The notes below the pieces were generated by a model. It was given only the letters and a program-made list of their open reading frames with translations, ran no database searches and was not told where the DNA came from. Positions 53,307-62,975 of a DNA stretch of 64,000 bases are shown one piece after another. The stretch comes from Chryseobacterium vrystaatense (GTDB lineage: Bacteria; Bacteroidota; Bacteroidia; Flavobacteriales; Weeksellaceae): the NCBI RefSeq assembly GCF_000737765.1, contig NZ_JPRI01000003.1, forward strand, positions 529,994 to 593,993. Direction: 5' to 3'. Made by a program: the position numbers and the translations under genes. Within the stretch, counting starts at the first letter, position 1; each line of letters starts with the position of its first letter.

Positions 53307-54866
53307 ATGAAGAGATTCTATTTTGGTGCACTTTCTTTATGCACGATCCTTTCCCTGTCGGGGCAGGAGATATTATGGGAAAAATCTATCAAATCCTCTA
53401 CTCAGGATTTTCTGAGTCAGGTGACCACTACCATTGATCAGCAATATCTTATTTCCGGAAGCAGTATTCAAAGCAATAAGCTTCAAACGGACAGTAAGCA
53501 GAATAGCGGCTACGATTTCCATTTAATCAAACTCAATCAACAGGGCGAACAGATGTGGGAAAAATACTTTTCAGGAAATAACCATGATTATCTGTCCGCT
53601 TCGGTGACTACTCAGGCGGGAGGGGCGCTTATCGCAGGAACTTCCTACTCATCGAAAGGTCTGGATAAAAAAGACGATTCCAAAGGAGGTTCAGACATCT
53701 GGCTGATCAGGATCAATGAATTTGGTGATGAGCTTTGGCAGAAAACACTCGGGACCTCTGCAGATGAAGAAGCAAGAGCTGTTATTCAGACGACAGATCT
53801 TGGATTTTTCGTCGCAGGAAATGTACAGAACTCAGCCAAAGGTTTTGGTTCAAAGGATATTCTGGTGGTGAAACTCGACAAAGACGGTAAGGTCTTATCT
53901 GAAATAATGTTAGGTGGAAAAGGTTTGGATGATGTGGAAAAGATGATTCCAACAAGGGATGGTGGTGCCTTGTTAGGGGCGTATTCCAGAAGCAATATCG
54001 GAGGCTCAAAGAAGATCGAAAACTTTGGAGAAGGAGATTATTATATCATCAAGCTTAATAAGGAAGGAAAGGTTGAATGGGAAAAGAACTATGGAGGAAA
54101 AGGCGATGATCACCTCAGAACACTGGCATTAACATCTTCCGGATTTTTGATTGGCGGAGAATCCAGATCCGAAAGATCTGGCAATAAATCCGTTGGTATC
54201 GAAGAAGGAACCGATTTATGGGTGATCTCTTTGAACGAGAGAGGTGAAGAAATCTGGCAGAAATCTTACAGTTTTGGAAACCGTGATATTCTGATGGGAA
54301 TGAGCGTGATTAATCAGAGCCAAGATTCAGGAGCCAGGAACCAGGACCTCACCAAAGGAATCTTACTTGGTGGCTACACTCAGGCAGAAGGAAGAATTGA
54401 AGCCAATGATGAAAGTTTTTGGATGCTGTATCTGGATCAGGACGGAAAAGAGCAATGGAGAAAACACGTGAAAGGAGAATCTAAAAAACGGGAAGAAAGA
54501 CTTTCAGATATTAAACTCAACAGAGACGGCTCCATTATTCTGGCAGGGACCAGCGCCGATGAACTGGGAAAAGAGAACTGGAAAATCATAAAATTAGGCG
54601 ACAAACAAATTGATCAGTTGATTGTAAAGCAAGACATCAAAATCTATCCGAATCCTGTATCAGATTATGCTTACATAGAAATAGGCTATGATTTCAAAGA
54701 AGCTGATATTTTGGTGTATGATATGGGCGGAAGACAGCTTCAGAGCTTGAAAACTAAGAATAAAGTGACAAAAATTAATACTCAGAATTTAATTCAGGGC
54801 GCTTATCTGGTGACCATAAAAACGGATACAAATAAAACAGCGAATGCTAAACTGATCAAAAAATAA
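53307..54866 (+). CDS. T9SS-sorted propeller-like repeat protein
   Basis: The 519-residue protein has a signal peptide (MKRFYFGALSLCTILSLSGQ) and about seven repeats of some 50 residues: DIWLIRINEFGDELWQKTLG, DILVVKLDKDGKV and DYYIIKLNKEGKVEWEKNYG, each followed by a GG(A/F)-x-(L/I)-x-G strand. They fit a beta-propeller. A T9SS type A sorting domain forms the C-terminus (KIYPNPVSDYAYIEI ... KLIKK). One blade (residues about 337-347) holds the unusual insert SQDSGARNQDL, encoded by a 7-bp repeat. It is the first gene of the RHS operon, 15 bp before the next gene, and may help display or export of the toxin. Confidence 0.85.
   Translation: MKRFYFGALSLCTILSLSGQEILWEKSIKSSTQDFLSQVTTTIDQQYLISGSSIQSNKLQTDSKQNSGYDFHLIKLNQQGEQMWEKYFSGNNHDYLSASVTTQAGGALIAGTSYSSKGLDKKDDSKGGSDIWLIRINEFGDELWQKTLGTSADEEARAVIQTTDLGFFVAGNVQNSAKGFGSKDILVVKLDKDGKVLSEIMLGGKGLDDVEKMIPTRDGGALLGAYSRSNIGGSKKIENFGEGDYYIIKLNKEGKVEWEKNYGGKGDDHLRTLALTSSGFLIGGESRSERSGNKSVGIEEGTDLWVISLNERGEEIWQKSYSFGNRDILMGMSVINQSQDSGARNQDLTKGILLGGYTQAEGRIEANDESFWMLYLDQDGKEQWRKHVKGESKKREERLSDIKLNRDGSIILAGTSADELGKENWKIIKLGDKQIDQLIVKQDIKIYPNPVSDYAYIEIGYDFKEADILVYDMGGRQLQSLKTKNKVTKINTQNLIQGAYLVTIKTDTNKTANAKLIKK
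54317..54344 (+). repeat. Four heptamer units inside a coding sequence
   Basis: From 54317 the units are gagccaa, gattcag, gagccag and gaaccag (a partial gacc follows), the same GANYCA(A/G) type as the intergenic array at 9082. It is read as SQDSGARNQD and lengthens a loop in one propeller blade without breaking the frame. Confidence 0.8.
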
Positions 54867-54881
54867 AAAACACTAATAAAA

Positions 54882-57800
54882 ATGAAGAAAATTGCCATCT
54901 GTGCAGGTCTTATACTTGCCAATACTTTTGCTGCACAAGAACTAAGTAATTTAATGCGGGGCGGTCAAAATGACGACGAACTGTCCCCCAATGTAAATCC
55001 TCCCTCTCCAGAATCTTATTACAGAACCCAGTATGGAAATTTACAGTTTAATGAATTTAGGGGAAACCCCAATGTAGATATTCCGATTCATACTCTGACC
55101 TCCGGTAAACTCAAACATCCAGTATCTTTATTATATACAAAGGCTGGTGTGAAGGTGAACGATACCCCCAATACTGTAGGAATGAACTGGATACTGGAAG
55201 CTGGAGGAGTTATTAACAGAACGATATTTGACAAAGCAGATGAGACGGTAAGCAACAGGATTTTGCTGAGTCTTGATGATCTCAGCTACCTTTACAGCCA
55301 GCAGGGAGAATTGGCACTGGTGACCTATGCCAGAGAGCTTACCTCCAATTTTGACCACCAGCCCGATATTTTTAATTTTTCATTTCCGGGATATAATGGA
55401 AGTTTTTATCTTGACCGAAATTTCCAACCTGTTCTTTTGACCCAGGACAATAATCTGAAAATTGAAACCGTAGGTATCTTTAAACAAACTTACAGCTTTA
55501 TTATTACGACCAACGACGGAACAAAATATACCTTCGGAGGTACAGGAGCTACAGAGAAAACAAGAGTAAGGGCCAATCTCTTTCTTAATGGGGTAACCAG
55601 TTTCTATTTAACCAAAATAGAAGATACGGCAGGAAATAAGATTGAATTTACCTATACACAGGTCAGTCCAAACGTTACTTTGCTTGGTTTAAATGAACGT
55701 CAGTCTCTGGATAAAAGATTATTTGATATGGGGCCGGCGGCTGAAGGTCAGCTGATAGCCCCTTCACTAACTCCTTACAGTCAGTCTATCAAAAAAATAG
55801 ATATCAATGATCCTAAAATTCTGACACAGATTACGGCAGGCAATGAAAAAGTGACTATTAATTATGCGACAGCGCCATCCGAAACTTTTCAGAAAATAGG
55901 GAATATTGTTATTGCTTCTCATAATGTTAATATTAAAAAAATTGCATTTGAGTATATCAATAATTCGGCAATAGACCGCCAGAAAAAACGTTTTTTTCTG
56001 GAAAGGGTGAAAGAATTTACGCTGAAAAACGGACAGGAAAATTTTGTACAGGAATACAGACTTGAATATGATAATCCTTTAAACCTTCCCGACAGACTGT
56101 CATTCAGCATGGACTATTTGGGATACAGCAATGGTAAAAGTAACCTGCAAACAATGCTTCCCAATTTGAATTTATTTGGAAGCCAGTACAGTGTTTTTAA
56201 CCAGGTTTCTGGCTATTATGCAGACCGGACACCGGATTTTAATTTTACAAAAAATGGAACGCTGACTTCCATTACCTATCCTACCAAAGGCAAAACTGTT
56301 TTTGAATATGAACCCACATACGCAAGAAAAACAAACCCCGTACAGGGCGAAAAACAAATAGTTATAGGAAATGCCGAGGCTATGTGGGCGGACAATTCCT
56401 TAATTGATTATGGTCTTGTAAGTTCACGTCTTCCTTTATCTGCAGAATCTGCAGGCAGTCTGCAGTCTTCAGAGGTAGAAGGAAGTGATGTTCAGATAGA
56501 ATTGAAACTGCATTCAAACGAAACCGGTACCTATGCGGATAAAGGACGTGCCCAATTTGAAATTATAGATGGCGTTACCGGGCAGGTTATACTTACCAAA
56601 ATCATATTTCTTTCTAAAACCGCGCAGTATATTGGTTCGTCCAATGATTTTAGCTTAGAGCCCAACAAAACCTATCTTTTTAAGTATGGCATCGTCAACA
56701 ATATCTGTCGTCAATGCAGCGGAACTGTTGTGGTAAAGTATCCAAAAAGAAATGAATGGGCGCTTGTAGAGAATGGAAATATCAGGCTTAGAAAGCAATA
56801 TGATATGTCTGAAAACGGACCCGTGAACTATAAGAGAATTTACTATACCGACTTTCAAAGTATCAATAACACCAATAGTCTTAGCTTCCAGTACATCCCC
56901 GAATTCAGATCTAACAGGTTTGACCAGAAGCCCTATGTTCCTTACTATGATCCTATTTCCGGACTTCCTCCGGCAGGTATCAGCCACGTCGGCAGTATTT
57001 CAGAAACTATACTTAACTCAGAGCTGCAGATATCGATGGTCCAGAGATCAATCTCGTCAATGTCCGGCACGAACGGAGAGCTTACTGAATATTTAGACAA
57101 TATTTATGACCCAGTCTATCCTGTGGTCAATATCAGCTATGGAGGAGATGAATTTGAGAAGGGTGGTGAAGAAAAAAGATTTACAACAAGTAATATCCAC
57201 AACAGCTATAGCTTCAGACCTCCAACGGACGATGGCATGTTCAGCAGTTGGGGCAGTGCATTAAGTGAAGTTTCCGTATCAGCACAAAATACATTGTTCT
57301 GGAATATCCCTTTGGGCAATCTCAGCGGGAAGCTTATTTCAAGCAAAGTATTCGGAAACAAAAACGGACAGCTGTATTTAAAAACAGCTACACAGAATGA
57401 TTACCGTTCTGATCAGGTGGGGCTTATATCAAGTGTGGCAGGAATGACCCTGTTCCCACTGGTGTTTATTCCTACCGGATCAAATAGCAACACCTACATC
57501 AATAATATGTATATCACCGGGTATATGCTTCCTTCCTATTCTGTTTATCTGGACAAAAGTGTCTCAAAAGAATACCTGGAAGATGTTCCTCTCAGTACAC
57601 AGGACGACGCCAGTTATAAAAAGATAACGACCATCACCAATTATCTTTATAATAATCCGGACAAACAACTTTCCAGAGCCACCACCGTATTTGCAGATTC
57701 TGTTATTCGGGAAACGGCTTATGCCTACGCCGGTGATAAAGGAAACCAAAAACTGGTTAATGCCAATATCATAGGAATTCCTTTAGAAACTGAGGTTAAA

Positions 57801-58349
57801 GAAAATAGTAAAACGATCAGCAAATCGGAGATCAAATATGAGAATACAACCGATTTATTTCCAAGTTCTGCTGTATCCTACGATTTGCAAAGCAGTGCTC
57901 CCTCTACCCAAGTCACATATGACTTGTATGACTCTAAAGGAAATCTGCAGCAATACACTGCGAAGAATGGAATTTCAACCGCGATCATCTGGGGCTACAA
58001 TCAAACCCAGCCCATTGCCAAGATTGAAGGAGCAAAGCTTTCGGACATTCCACAGACTCTCATAGACAGTATTGTGAATACATCTATCACCGACGCGCAA
58101 ACAGGCACTGATACTTCTGAACAGGCACTGATCGATGAATTAGATCTGTTCAGAAATAACACAAGATTATCAGGCTATCAGATTAGCACCTATAGCTATG
58201 ATCCATTAGTTGGTGTGAAAAGCATCACCCCTCCCCAAGGAATCAGAGAAGTTTATATTTATGATACAGCCAATAGGCTGAAAGAAGTCAGAGAAAACAA
58301 TCAGACAGGCAAAATACTGAAAGAATACAAGTACAATTATAAAAACTAA
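54882..58349 (+). CDS. Large exported RHS-like accessory protein (SpvB/YD-type)
   Basis: The 1155-residue protein has a signal peptide (MKKIAICAGLILANTFAAQ). Its N-terminal part resembles the start of SpvB/Tc-type shells (VSLLYTKAGVKVNDTPNTVGMNWILEAGGVINRTIF). A long beta-rich region follows, and the end is YD-like (REVYIYDTANRLKEVRENNQTGKILKEYKYNYKN), the strand repeat seen in RHS proteins. It lacks a hypervariable toxin tip. It is 15 bp after the T9SS protein and 6 bp before the RHS toxin gene, so it probably forms a shell or export partner of the toxin. This is inferred from context. Confidence 0.75.
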   Translation: MKKIAICAGLILANTFAAQELSNLMRGGQNDDELSPNVNPPSPESYYRTQYGNLQFNEFRGNPNVDIPIHTLTSGKLKHPVSLLYTKAGVKVNDTPNTVGMNWILEAGGVINRTIFDKADETVSNRILLSLDDLSYLYSQQGELALVTYARELTSNFDHQPDIFNFSFPGYNGSFYLDRNFQPVLLTQDNNLKIETVGIFKQTYSFIITTNDGTKYTFGGTGATEKTRVRANLFLNGVTSFYLTKIEDTAGNKIEFTYTQVSPNVTLLGLNERQSLDKRLFDMGPAAEGQLIAPSLTPYSQSIKKIDINDPKILTQITAGNEKVTINYATAPSETFQKIGNIVIASHNVNIKKIAFEYINNSAIDRQKKRFFLERVKEFTLKNGQENFVQEYRLEYDNPLNLPDRLSFSMDYLGYSNGKSNLQTMLPNLNLFGSQYSVFNQVSGYYADRTPDFNFTKNGTLTSITYPTKGKTVFEYEPTYARKTNPVQGEKQIVIGNAEAMWADNSLIDYGLVSSRLPLSAESAGSLQSSEVEGSDVQIELKLHSNETGTYADKGRAQFEIIDGVTGQVILTKIIFLSKTAQYIGSSNDFSLEPNKTYLFKYGIVNNICRQCSGTVVVKYPKRNEWALVENGNIRLRKQYDMSENGPVNYKRIYYTDFQSINNTNSLSFQYIPEFRSNRFDQKPYVPYYDPISGLPPAGISHVGSISETILNSELQISMVQRSISSMSGTNGELTEYLDNIYDPVYPVVNISYGGDEFEKGGEEKRFTTSNIHNSYSFRPPTDDGMFSSWGSALSEVSVSAQNTLFWNIPLGNLSGKLISSKVFGNKNGQLYLKTATQNDYRSDQVGLISSVAGMTLFPLVFIPTGSNSNTYINNMYITGYMLPSYSVYLDKSVSKEYLEDVPLSTQDDASYKKITTITNYLYNNPDKQLSRATTVFADSVIRETAYAYAGDKGNQKLVNANIIGIPLETEVKENSKTISKSEIKYENTTDLFPSSAVSYDLQSSAPSTQVTYDLYDSKGNLQQYTAKNGISTAIIWGYNQTQPIAKIEGAKLSDIPQTLIDSIVNTSITDAQTGTDTSEQALIDELDLFRNNTRLSGYQISTYSYDPLVGVKSITPPQGIREVYIYDTANRLKEVRENNQTGKILKEYKYNYKN

Positions 58350-58355
58350 CAGACG

Positions 58356-61300
58356 ATGAAAAAACTTATTATTCCTATTGGTATTCTGATGATGGGAGTC
58401 ATGCATGCCCAGCAGATATCTCCGAGTACCACAGAAAATTTCGTGTATTCCAAAACCTATCTTGATTATAATGCCTCGGGCCAGCCTACAAAAACAGCTG
58501 AAACGGTTCAGTATTTTGATGGATTAGGAAGGCCAAAGCAAATCGTTAATGTAAAAGCTTCACCTCTCGGAAAAGATGTGGTCACCCATATTGAATATGA
58601 TGCATTCGGAAGACAGGCCAAAGACTTTCTTCCCGTTCCTCAGGCGGGAACGCTGAACGGGGCTATTGTCCCTTCTTCATTGGCCAATGCTACTCAGCCC
58701 GATATTTATGGTTCAGAAAAGATTTTTTCAGAGAAAGTGTTTGAAAACTCTCCATTAGACAGAATTTTTGCCCAAAAACAGGTGGGGAATGCCTGGAGCG
58801 ATAAACCCATAACCTTTAGTTATGATACCAATAAGGTCAATGAAGTCTATCAATACAAAACTTCCACGACATGGGAAAACGGAGCGACTAAAAGTGGTTT
58901 GAGTCTGTCAGCGACCGAAACCTATCCTGCAGGTCAACTATATAAAAATACGGTAAAAGATGAAGACGGAAACCAAACCATTGAGTTCAAAAATGGCAGA
59001 GGTCAGGTTATACTGCTGCGAAAAGTAGTGAATGCCTCAGAAAATGCAGATACCTATTATGTATACAATGAATACAATCAGCTTGCTTTTGTTGTTCCGC
59101 CATTATTAGCTAAAATCAAAAGCTGGAGCCAGGCAGATCAGGATAATCTGGCCTATGAATACCGCTATGACGGTAGAAACCGCCTGGTAGAAAAGAAACT
59201 TCCGGGTAAAGGTTGGGAAACGATGATTTATGATAAACAGGACAGACTGGTAGGGACGCAGGATGCCGAACTTCGGAAAAAAGGACAATGGCTTTATACC
59301 AAGTACGATCAGTTTGGAAGAGCTGCGATTACAGGACTCGCAACAGGGAGTACAGGAACAACACCAGGGAGTATAAGAATTGCTGAGCAGACTATTGTGG
59401 ATGGGTACGATTCCAATAATGTCAACAGGCTCACTACCGCATTTTTTGAAAGACAGGGAATGGATGTGTATTATGGAAATCCGGATACCAGCTATCCCAA
59501 TTCTTCCAAGTGGATCACTTTACTGTCTCTGAATTATTATGATTCTTATCCCGCTTACAGCTTCAATCCTTCTGTTTCAAATGTTTTGGGAGAAACGGTT
59601 CTCACAGGTACCATAACCGACGGAAAAAGCACGAAAGGACTTCCGGTAATGAGCTTTGTAAAGAATATCGAAGATGATAACTGGACGAAGAATTACACCT
59701 ATTATGATACGAGAGGCCGTGCAGTTGGAACTTACTCTATCAACCATCTGGGAGGATATACCCAAACAGAGTCCAAACTGGATTTTGCAGGCGTTCCGCA
59801 GACTGTTATCACAAGACATAAAAGATTGAAAACAGACACTGAAAGAATAATCACGGAAAATTTCACTTATGACCATCAGAACAGACTATTGGTGCATAAA
59901 CATCAGGTAGACAGTAATCCCGAAGAAATTCTTGCTCAAAACAAGTACAATGAGCTTTCCCAGCTGGAATCTAAGAAAGTAGGAGGAGTATCTTTAGGAT
60001 CTGCTCTTCAGACTATAGATTACAAATATAATATCAGGGGCTGGATGACTCAGATTAATGATCCTGCAACTTTGGGAAATGATTTGTTTGGCTATAAAAT
60101 CAAGTACAATCAGGTTGAGGGGCTGGAAACGCCTAATACAGATTACACGGATTTGAAAGTAAAGCCTAAATTCAATGGCAACATTGCTGAAGTGGACTGG
60201 AGAACTTCTACGGCTTCCAACGACAATCTCAGAAGATACGGATATGTATATGACAGCTTAAACCGACTCACAGCTGGCTTTTATCAGAAAGACAGTAATC
60301 CATCTGCTAAAGAATATTTTGAAAAGATAGACTATGATTTTAATGGTAATATTACGAATCTGAAAAGATCTTCCAGTTTATGGGGAAATACAAGTGCTGC
60401 ACTTATTAATAATATGGATTATAATTATGAAGGAAACAGGCTTATTTCGGTTAAAGATAATGTACCCAATTTAAAGGGGTATAATGGGGGAGAAATTAAG
60501 TATGATGATAATGGGAGCATGACGGAAAATAAAGATAAAGAGCAAGAAATTATCTACAATTTTCTAAATTTACCTTCTACTGTTTCTGTAGGTGGTGGTA
60601 GGAGAAGAACTTCTTTAAACTATATCTATAGGGCAGATGGTGTGAAAGTCAGAAAGGATCAGGTTTTACAAGATGGCACTAAAACAACCGATTATCTGGA
60701 TGGCTTTCAATACGCACCGGACCAGAATGTGTGTGTGCTCTGTCCTCCTCCAATAGCTTCCCTTCAGTTTGTGCCAACCTCAGAAGGCTACTTTGATTTT
60801 GCGAAAAATAAGTATATTTACAATTTCACGGATCATTTAGGAAATGTAAGACTAAGCTATATGCAGGGAAGTGCAGGATTGGAAATTATTGAAGAGACCA
60901 ATTATTACCCGTTCGGACTGGCACATGATGGATATAATGCTGTTGGAGGGAATAATTTGTACCAGTATAAGTACAATGGTAAAGAACGTCAAGAGACGGG
61001 TATGTATGATTATGGCGCGAGGATGTATATGCCGGATATTGGGAGATGGGGAGTCGTGGATCCTCTGGCGGAAACTTCAAGAAGATGGAGCCCTTATAAT
61101 TATGTATTTAATAATCCTATAAGATTTATTGATCCAGATGGAAGACAAGTTATGGATCCGGGAGATAAATTTAAAAATATCAGATCTGCAGCGGTTGATT
61201 TTGGAAAACAATATAATGGATTATCTATTAATTATAATGCTGAAGTTAGTACTCTTTTTTATAAAGCGGTGGATACAAATGGAGAAACATATTATAGTTA

Positions 61301-61793
61301 TTCTATCCCAGAAATGGGTTCTCAAGGTATGACAAGTGGAATAACTCCTGACCAAGTTGCCGAAGTATCAAAATTAGGAGAAATAGTTGGTAATGGCCAT
61401 ACGCATGCTGGAGATATGGATCTTATACAGATGGATAGAAAAGATTATAGTTCAGCAAATAAATTTTCAGATAGGGATATTAGTAGCTATAAAAATACTC
61501 TAATTGATAGTAATGGTAAGAAGGAAGACAATGGTTTAGGAAAGCCTGTTATAGGATATGTTGCAGGTCCAGATGGAGGTTTGAGGGAATTCATTCCGGG
61601 TGTTAGTAATAATTCTGATTCTGCAAAAAAAGATGCTGCTGGAATACCTGTAAAAAATTATGACATTCCTGTGGATAGTAGTTTACCGTCAGATCCTAGT
61701 TCAAAGTCTTTAAGATTAAATAATATTGTACCAACAAATATGCCGAATGTATTACCTAAAGGGTTTGATTCTGAGCAACCTAAAAGATATTAA
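58356..61793 (+). CDS. DUF6443/RHS polymorphic toxin with JAB/DUF4329-like tip
   Basis: The 1145-residue protein has a signal peptide (MKKLIIPIGILMMGVMHAQ) and a DUF6443 N-terminal domain (YFDGLGRPKQIVNVKASPLG). YD repeats follow (YEYRYDGRNRLVEKKL, YDSLNRLTAGFY), then the RHS-associated core at about 840-925 (DHLGNVRLSYMQG; YNGKERQETGMYDYGARMY; DPLAETSRRWSPYNY). Residues 930-1145 are the variable tip with HTH at 1015-1017, FSDRD at 1037-1041 and IGYVAGPDGGLREF, which resembles the JAB-like DUF4329 domain, although the gap between HTH and SxxD is long. The immunity gene starts 2 bp later. It probably acts on neighbouring cells. Confidence 0.85.
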   Translation: MKKLIIPIGILMMGVMHAQQISPSTTENFVYSKTYLDYNASGQPTKTAETVQYFDGLGRPKQIVNVKASPLGKDVVTHIEYDAFGRQAKDFLPVPQAGTLNGAIVPSSLANATQPDIYGSEKIFSEKVFENSPLDRIFAQKQVGNAWSDKPITFSYDTNKVNEVYQYKTSTTWENGATKSGLSLSATETYPAGQLYKNTVKDEDGNQTIEFKNGRGQVILLRKVVNASENADTYYVYNEYNQLAFVVPPLLAKIKSWSQADQDNLAYEYRYDGRNRLVEKKLPGKGWETMIYDKQDRLVGTQDAELRKKGQWLYTKYDQFGRAAITGLATGSTGTTPGSIRIAEQTIVDGYDSNNVNRLTTAFFERQGMDVYYGNPDTSYPNSSKWITLLSLNYYDSYPAYSFNPSVSNVLGETVLTGTITDGKSTKGLPVMSFVKNIEDDNWTKNYTYYDTRGRAVGTYSINHLGGYTQTESKLDFAGVPQTVITRHKRLKTDTERIITENFTYDHQNRLLVHKHQVDSNPEEILAQNKYNELSQLESKKVGGVSLGSALQTIDYKYNIRGWMTQINDPATLGNDLFGYKIKYNQVEGLETPNTDYTDLKVKPKFNGNIAEVDWRTSTASNDNLRRYGYVYDSLNRLTAGFYQKDSNPSAKEYFEKIDYDFNGNITNLKRSSSLWGNTSAALINNMDYNYEGNRLISVKDNVPNLKGYNGGEIKYDDNGSMTENKDKEQEIIYNFLNLPSTVSVGGGRRRTSLNYIYRADGVKVRKDQVLQDGTKTTDYLDGFQYAPDQNVCVLCPPPIASLQFVPTSEGYFDFAKNKYIYNFTDHLGNVRLSYMQGSAGLEIIEETNYYPFGLAHDGYNAVGGNNLYQYKYNGKERQETGMYDYGARMYMPDIGRWGVVDPLAETSRRWSPYNYVFNNPIRFIDPDGRQVMDPGDKFKNIRSAAVDFGKQYNGLSINYNAEVSTLFYKAVDTNGETYYSYSIPEMGSQGMTSGITPDQVAEVSKLGEIVGNGHTHAGDMDLIQMDRKDYSSANKFSDRDISSYKNTLIDSNGKKEDNGLGKPVIGYVAGPDGGLREFIPGVSNNSDSAKKDAAGIPVKNYDIPVDSSLPSDPSSKSLRLNNIVPTNMPNVLPKGFDSEQPKRY

Positions 61794-61795
61794 AT

Positions 61796-62161
61796 ATGTT
61801 AAAAAGGATTTTATTGTCTTTATGCTTTTTACCATTATTGATGGTAGCACAACATAATAAAAATGAAAAGTGTAAAGATAAAAATAGAGGAATAGATCAG
61901 CTGCCCTGTACAATTGCATATCGCTATGGTACAGATATAATTCCTGATGAAGATGCTGCAATAAAGTATATAGATATTCTTATAAATAAAAGAGAATTAC
62001 TGAATCCAGAAAGAGCCAAACCTTACCAGATTAGTTTGATTGCAGATAATAAAATTTGGCACATTATTGTAAAAAATTACAATTGCAGGAATTGTAATAT
62101 ATATATCAATATCAATAAAAATACAGGTGAAGTATTGAATTTTTATAGATCAGAAGATTAA
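61796..62161 (+). CDS. Exported NTF2-fold immunity protein
   Basis: The 121-residue protein has a signal peptide (MLKRILLSLCFLPLLMVAQ). The mature part contains IIPDEDAAIKYIDILINKREL, RAKPYQISLIADNKIWHIIV and IYININKNTGEVLNFYRSED, the order and motifs of the NTF2-fold immunity family, whose members begin with PxEEAAI and end GKI/VLxxxxxxD. Two Cys in NCRNCN are an addition. It lies 2 bp after the RHS toxin. The signal peptide indicates that protection is periplasmic, so the toxin tip probably acts there or in the envelope. Confidence 0.82.
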   Translation: MLKRILLSLCFLPLLMVAQHNKNEKCKDKNRGIDQLPCTIAYRYGTDIIPDEDAAIKYIDILINKRELLNPERAKPYQISLIADNKIWHIIVKNYNCRNCNIYININKNTGEVLNFYRSED

Positions 62162-62219
62162 AATCTGATCTTGTGCCTCGCTCCCGCACGATTGCATCTT
62201 GTGGTGAAGTAATAATAAC

Positions 62220-62248
62220 AAAACCACTGCTACTTAGCAGTGGTTTTT
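62220..62248 (+). terminator. Terminator of the RHS/immunity operon
   Basis: AAAACCACTGCT (62220-62231) pairs perfectly with AGCAGTGGTTTT (62236-62247) around ACTT, with T on the right. It ends the operon 59 bp after the immunity gene. Confidence 0.85.
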
Positions 62249-62276
62249 GTGTTGTGAAATTTTTTCTATTTTGTAT

Positions 62277-62546
62277 ATGAAAACAGAACTATCGTACAGC
62301 TTTTATCAGTATAAAGATCATTTGGGAAATGTAAGTTTCACCAAAAGCAGCACAGACGCTCCTGAAATTTTAGATACCAACAACTATTATTATTTCGGGT
62401 TGAACCATATTGGAGGAAATGGGTTGAACAGTTCCGGTTTTGGAAGCTGGCAGAGCTATAATTACAACGGAAAAGAGCTTCAGGAGACGGGTATGTATGA
62501 TTATGGAGCTAGAATGTATATGGCGGATATTGGAAGATGGGGGTGA
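62277..62546 (+). pseudogene. Displaced RHS core fragment 1
   Basis: The 89 codons encode only the core end: YQYKDHLGNVSFTKSST, NYYYFGLNHIGGNG and YNYNGKELQETGMYDYGARMY followed by MADIGRWG, then a stop. The same stretch in the upstream RHS gene continues into VVDPLAE and a tip. The DNA of the final stretch is nearly identical to the toxin gene (around 60990-61050), so it is a remnant of a former tip cassette that lost everything after RWG. A 17-bp tandem repeat begins at its stop codon. Confidence 0.82.
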
Positions 62547-62577
62547 AGACTTTCCCTTTTTGAAGACTTTCTCTTTT
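62544..62577. repeat. Two tandem 17-bp copies at the end of RHS fragment 1
   Basis: TGAAGACTTTCCCTTTT (62544-62560) is followed directly by TGAAGACTTTCTCTTTT (62561-62577), one base different. The first copy contains the stop codon of fragment 1, so it marks a break-point of the former cassette. Confidence 0.85.
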
Positions 62578-62714
62578 TCAAATAGTTAATAAATATAAAA
62601 TACACTCTAATAGACTAAAACTTCTTTAGCATACAACTAAGGACTCAGTCCATTTTTTCATCGTACAGTCAGCTACAAGTTATCACTAGTTTTAGAATTT
62701 CATTTTTAAAAAAC

Positions 62715-62957
62715 CGTTATATTTACCAATATCGTGATCACTTGAGAAATACAAGGGTAAGTTTTGCCAAAAACAGCGCAGGCGTAGTAGAAATCACAGA
62801 TGCCAATGATTATTATCCTTTTGGAATTGATCCAAAATCTAGGGCTCAAACGCCAACAGCCACTGGTTTAACAGATTCTCCTTTTTTTGTAAGCCTTGGT
62901 CATGAATTGGGGCATAAAAAAGATAAAAATATATACACAGAAGGAGGTTGGTTTTAA
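62715..62957 (+). pseudogene. Displaced RHS fragment 2 fused to a truncated HELGH metallopeptidase tip
   Basis: RHS similarity begins in frame at 62715 (RYIYQYRDHLRNTRVSFAKN) without a proper start and goes on through YYPFGIDPKS. It then jumps to DSPFFVSLGHELGHKKDKNI, a zinc-peptidase H-E-x-x-H site, and stops after GGWF. The whole later core (YNGKE ... DPDG) is missing, so this is a deletion product of an RHS toxin with a metallopeptidase tip. A gene for a possible immunity protein starts 18 bp later. Confidence 0.72.
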
Positions 62958-62975
62958 AAAGAAGATATAATTATT

